From contig JAMPXJ010000006.1 in the NCBI GenBank assembly GCA_023701205.1, positions 22,404 to 86,403 on the forward strand: a stretch of DNA of 64,000 bases, given 5' to 3'. A program made the translations under genes and the position numbers. How positions within the stretch are numbered: position 1 is the stretch's first letter; each line of letters starts with the position of its first letter. Shown here in pieces: positions 61,901-64,000 of the stretch. The stretch comes from Oligoflexia bacterium. GTDB taxonomy: Bacteria; Bdellovibrionota; UBA1018. The notes below the pieces were generated by a model. It made no database searches, was not told where the DNA came from, and saw nothing but the letters and a program-made list of their open reading frames with translations.

Positions 61901-62072
61901 TTCCTCCGCGCTCGAGGCGGAGTGGAAAGCGTTCGGTGTTCCGGCTTTCCGTCTCGGTTCGGTCACCGGCTTCGAGAAACTCGAGGTGACGTGGGAACCG
62001 GGGGCGCGGAGCTGGAACGTCCCGATCAAGCAGCTCCGTCTTGCCTGGCAAAAAGGAGGGTATTGGGAATGA
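58923..62072 (+). CDS. purL: FGAM synthase, PurS-PurL fusion
   Basis: A 1049-residue FGAM synthase. The first about 85 residues (VFARIEVAMRPEFSDPSAAGFL, then LLEVYWLELPA) form a PurS-like unit, usually a separate 80-residue subunit in organisms with small PurL. The PurL core follows: QTWSEHCKHKIFGA, CIKVETHNTPSALDPYGGA, GGNKSGIPTV, NGAGGLSSSVGELA, GTPSAMSGPNDAAV and LVSGKDSMKNDF. There is no C-terminal glutaminase; that is PurQ. GTG 58923 (GGGAGG upstream) is chosen because PurS begins there; ATG 58947 would cut its first strand. Confidence 0.93.
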   Translation: MFARIEVAMRPEFSDPSAAGFLRKVELAHPEIRRKIRWARLLEVYWLELPASREELIPAITEVFWDRVLQWLFTGNLIPKAAGKHGGIADLLEGAPNRPGKFWAIERRFRPGVTDNVGRTAIEALEIVCGKALPEGRAASGSLVVLEGVELDEELLARVARDVLCNELIETWTVLPESELKNNDRFHPERIRRDIPRVKRESAGTSGARVEELPLEGLGDAELESLSQRRLLALSLAEMRAVRDYFRRPDVQAQRRELGLGAPTDVELEVIAQTWSEHCKHKIFGAAVDYSEDSNTGGKAGIPAQGIPARVESLFKATIAGTTQELPKPWLLSVFKDNAGIVAFDAEDAFCIKVETHNTPSALDPYGGALTGIVGVNRDILGCGLGARPIFNTDVFCVGPLDHSRPLPERILHPRRILGGIRQGVEHGGNKSGIPTVNGALVFDERYLGKPLVYCGTGGFLPRTIAGVPCETKEIRPGDRICMVGGRIGKDGIHGATFSSLALDQDSPVSAVQLGDPITQKRLADFLLEARDLGLYRAVTDNGAGGLSSSVGELATLSGGARMDVARARTKYPGLKPYELTVSESQERMTVAVPPERLPVFLALAERRGVEVSDLGEFNRSGRFDIEYEGKPVGSLQLEFLHEGVPRLELKAVWDGGPPEPKAAHDAGGAIFEARGPELLLSLMGRPNIASKEWLIRQYDHEVQGTSVVKPLHTVGAGTPSAMSGPNDAAVLKPKPGSDAGIAVACGINPKLSDLDPYLMAQAAVDEAVRNVLCVGAEFGNEESVLALVDNFCWPDPVSDPAKMAALVRACYGLREAALALSAPLVSGKDSMKNDFRGKLGGDSVVISVPPTLLMTAVARVSDIRRSRTADFKKAGDALYLLGGNRLGLPGSELAQLEHELHSTEAGVVRPGLPDWQEARRIYSWLGGAQGKEQGKLRSLHDVSEGGLLVAIAEGALARGLGAKVTLPADRDPWALAFGEGFHSFVATVSEEDSSALEAEWKAFGVPAFRLGSVTGFEKLEVTWEPGARSWNVPIKQLRLAWQKGGYWE

Positions 62073-62836
62073 GCGGCCGCAAGCCCCGGACCTTGGTGCT
62101 TCATGGCGATGGCGTCAACTGCGAGCAGGAGACGGCCGAGGCCTTCCGCCTGGTCGGCTTCGAGGCCGAGATCCGGCATCTCAACGATCTCATCGCCGAA
62201 CGGATGAGTCTGGATGAGCTTTCCAGGAGATATTCCGTCCTGGCGCTGCCGGGAGGATTTTCCTATGGCGATGATCTCACCTCGGGCAAGGTGCTGGCGC
62301 TGAAGATCCGGCATCGCCTGGGTTGGAACCTCGGCGCCTTCGCCGAGCGCGGCGGCCTGGTACTGGGTGTCTGCAACGGCTTCCAGGCGCTGATCCGGAT
62401 GGAAGTTTTCGGGAAAGACATCTCCATCACGCAGAACGCCCAAGGCAAATTCGTGGACACCTGGATCAAGGCGACGCCTTCGGGGACCCGCTGCGCCTGG
62501 CTCAGGGGCGTGGGTACCCTGGAGCTGCCGATCCGCCACGGCGAGGGTCGCGTGGTTTTCGCGCCGACGCGCAAGACGGAGCTGCTCGGCAAGATGGAGC
62601 GGCAGGGAATGACCTGCCTTCGCTATGAAGGCGATCCCAACGGGAGCGAAGAAGGGCTGGCCGGCCTTTGCGACCCGACCGGAAGGATCTTCGGGTTGAT
62701 GCCGCATCCCGAGGCTTTCGTGCGCTGGACCGCGCATCCGGAGTGGACGAGCCAGCCGGGACGCGCCAGCGCGCCGGGGCAGGGCTTGGCGCTTTTCGAA
62801 AACGCCTTCAAGGAGGCCTCCCATGTCCTTGGCTGA
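62069..62836 (+). CDS. purQ: FGAM synthase glutaminase subunit
   Basis: A 255-residue class I glutamine amidotransferase. The nucleophile is Cys102 in VLGVCNGFQAL, with the His/Glu in MPHPEAF late in the protein. LVLHGDGVNCEQETAEAF is the PurQ-specific N-terminus. It supplies ammonia to the PurL partner. Overlaps purL by ATGA and purH by 14 bases. Confidence 0.95.
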   Translation: MSGRKPRTLVLHGDGVNCEQETAEAFRLVGFEAEIRHLNDLIAERMSLDELSRRYSVLALPGGFSYGDDLTSGKVLALKIRHRLGWNLGAFAERGGLVLGVCNGFQALIRMEVFGKDISITQNAQGKFVDTWIKATPSGTRCAWLRGVGTLELPIRHGEGRVVFAPTRKTELLGKMERQGMTCLRYEGDPNGSEEGLAGLCDPTGRIFGLMPHPEAFVRWTAHPEWTSQPGRASAPGQGLALFENAFKEASHVLG

Positions 62837-64000
62837 ACGTCGTATCCGGCGGGCGCTGCTTACGGTTTCCGACAAGACGGGCATCGTCGAGCTCGCGAGC
62901 GCGCTTTATCGTAACGGGACGGAGCTGATCGCGACGGGCCGCACGGCGGCCGTGCTCAAGGAAGCCGGCCTGCCGATCACGCCCATCGAGACGGTCTCGG
63001 GCGCGCCCGAGGCGTTCCAGGGCCGGATGAAGACGCTTTCGTTCCCCGTGTGCAGCGGGATTCTCTACCGGCGTGGCGATGCCGCGGATGAGGCGGATCT
63101 CAGGAGACTCGGCCTGGGACCGATCGACTGCGTGGTCGTGAATTTCTACCCTTTCGAGAGCGCGGCCGCGCGCGAAGGGATCTCGCGCATGGAGCTCATC
63201 GAGGAGATCGATATCGGGGGACCCACGCTCGTGCGAGCCGCCGCGAAGAACGCGCCCGCCACGCTGGTTTTGACTTCGCCGGCGCAGTACGAGGCGGTGA
63301 TCGCGGAGCTGATGCGCGCCGGATCGGTCAGCACGGCGCGCGCGACCGCGTGCGCGGCCGAGGCCTGGGACCGCGTCGTGGCCTATGACCAGGCCATCGC
63401 CCGCGAGCTCGGGGCGCGCCCGCGCCGGAAGCTTCGCTATGGCGAGAACCCGCACCAGGAGGCCTGGCTGGAGATCGATCCCGCGGGCCCGATCGCCTGG
63501 CCCGGCGGAGCCGAGCCCGCGCTGACGCCGGCCGAGCTTTCCTATAACAACATTCTCGATGTGGCCGCGGCCTATGGGCTCGCCAGCGACCTGCTCGGGC
63601 TGGGGCACGGGCGTTCGACGGGCGTGGTGATCGTGAAGCACAACAACCCTTGCGGTGTCGCGCTCGTGCCGAAGGCCGTGCCTGGCGCGCAGAAGATCGC
63701 GCTCGCGAAGGCCTGGGAAGGCGATCCGGTCTCGGCTTTCGGGGGCGTGCTCGTGTTCACCGACCCTTTGGAAAGAGAGACGGCCGACTGGCTCGCCGAG
63801 CGTTTCGTCGAGCTGGTGGCGGCGCTAGAGCTTCGTGCCGGGTGCGAGGCGCTCTCGACCCTTCTCGCCCGGCGAAAGAATCTCAAGGCGGTGGCGATCC
63901 GTCGATTCGGCGAGCTGCCGACGCGGACCGCGCTCGCGGTTCCGGGCGGGATGCTTGAGCAGGAAACCGACGTGGGGCTTGCCGAGATCCTCGATTCGGT
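62823..64000 (+). CDS. purH: IMP cyclohydrolase / AICAR formyltransferase, cut off by window
   Basis: The first 392 residues of PurH, which carries out the last two purine steps. LLTVSDKTGIVELA and the FPVCSGILYRRGD, VVVNFYPFE and IGGPTLVRAAAKN segments make up the N-terminal cyclohydrolase; KLRYGENPHQEAW and VIVKHNNPCGVA begin the transformylase. AAGGAGG lies six bases before ATG 62823. The gene runs off the right edge. Confidence 0.95.
   Translation, partial: MSLAERRIRRALLTVSDKTGIVELASALYRNGTELIATGRTAAVLKEAGLPITPIETVSGAPEAFQGRMKTLSFPVCSGILYRRGDAADEADLRRLGLGPIDCVVVNFYPFESAAAREGISRMELIEEIDIGGPTLVRAAAKNAPATLVLTSPAQYEAVIAELMRAGSVSTARATACAAEAWDRVVAYDQAIARELGARPRRKLRYGENPHQEAWLEIDPAGPIAWPGGAEPALTPAELSYNNILDVAAAYGLASDLLGLGHGRSTGVVIVKHNNPCGVALVPKAVPGAQKIALAKAWEGDPVSAFGGVLVFTDPLERETADWLAERFVELVAALELRAGCEALSTLLARRKNLKAVAIRRFGELPTRTALAVPGGMLEQETDVGLAEILDS

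Noticed and set aside
1..64000. tRNA genes, rRNA operons, CRISPR arrays and prophage modules
   Set aside because: I looked for T-loop-like motifs, spaced direct repeats and phage structural genes and found none I could support.

Overview
This is 64 kb of a GC-rich bacterial chromosome, densely packed with genes. Many neighbouring genes overlap by ATGA-type stop/start junctions, and there are many signal peptides and lipoprotein signals, so the cell is Gram-negative. A very small histone-fold gene resembling the chromatin histone known from Bdellovibrio, an archaeal-type topoisomerase VI operon, and several large secreted proteins I cannot place in any family together suggest a member of the Bdellovibrionota or a nearby lineage. 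That placement is inference; there is no rRNA or other phylogenetic marker in the window.

Layout. 0-4 kb: a cut-off 3'-5' exonuclease gene, then an overlapping operon of M20 peptidase, SIS-domain protein, prohibitin and a tiny two-helix membrane protein. 4-11 kb: surface and secreted proteins, RmuC, a di-iron hydroxylase-like protein, an AI-2E family permease and a ferritin-like protein. 11-15.3 kb: topoisomerase VI B and A subunits followed by an overlapping prepilin-like gene. 15.3-19.8 kb: truncated haemoglobin, class II aldolase with a strong terminator, the histone, an FKBP lipoprotein, a HAD phosphatase, a CBS protein and a PilZ-like protein. 19.8-37 kb: envelope genes, including a TolQ/TolR-type pair, a lipoprotein with CUB, Calx-beta and delta-60 repeats, a membrane glycosyltransferase-like protein, a desaturase with an ABHD18-like hydrolase, a beta-helix/DUF4214 lipoprotein and an ankyrin lipoprotein. 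37.3-39.5 kb: E1 alpha and beta subunits of a 2-oxoacid dehydrogenase.

39.6-52.8 kb is the accessory part: five secreted or lipoprotein genes of unknown function, two near-identical REP-type (Y1/HUH) transposases 6.2 kb apart, a degenerate ISL3-family insertion sequence, a hydrolase pseudogene, unexplained inverted repeats, and a DUF4143-type ATPase whose start codon sits in a palindrome. 52.9-64 kb returns to housekeeping: dapF, a small DUF3820-like gene, then a tightly coupled purine operon purF-purC-purD-purN-purL(PurS-PurL fusion)-purQ-purH that runs off the right edge. This operon covers most of the route from PRPP to IMP; purM, purE/purK and purB must be elsewhere.

The most interesting content is the pairing of a bacterial histone (16957..17169) with a complete topoisomerase VI (11102..14025), about 3 kb apart. 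Both are chromatin or topology proteins typical of archaea and eukaryotes.
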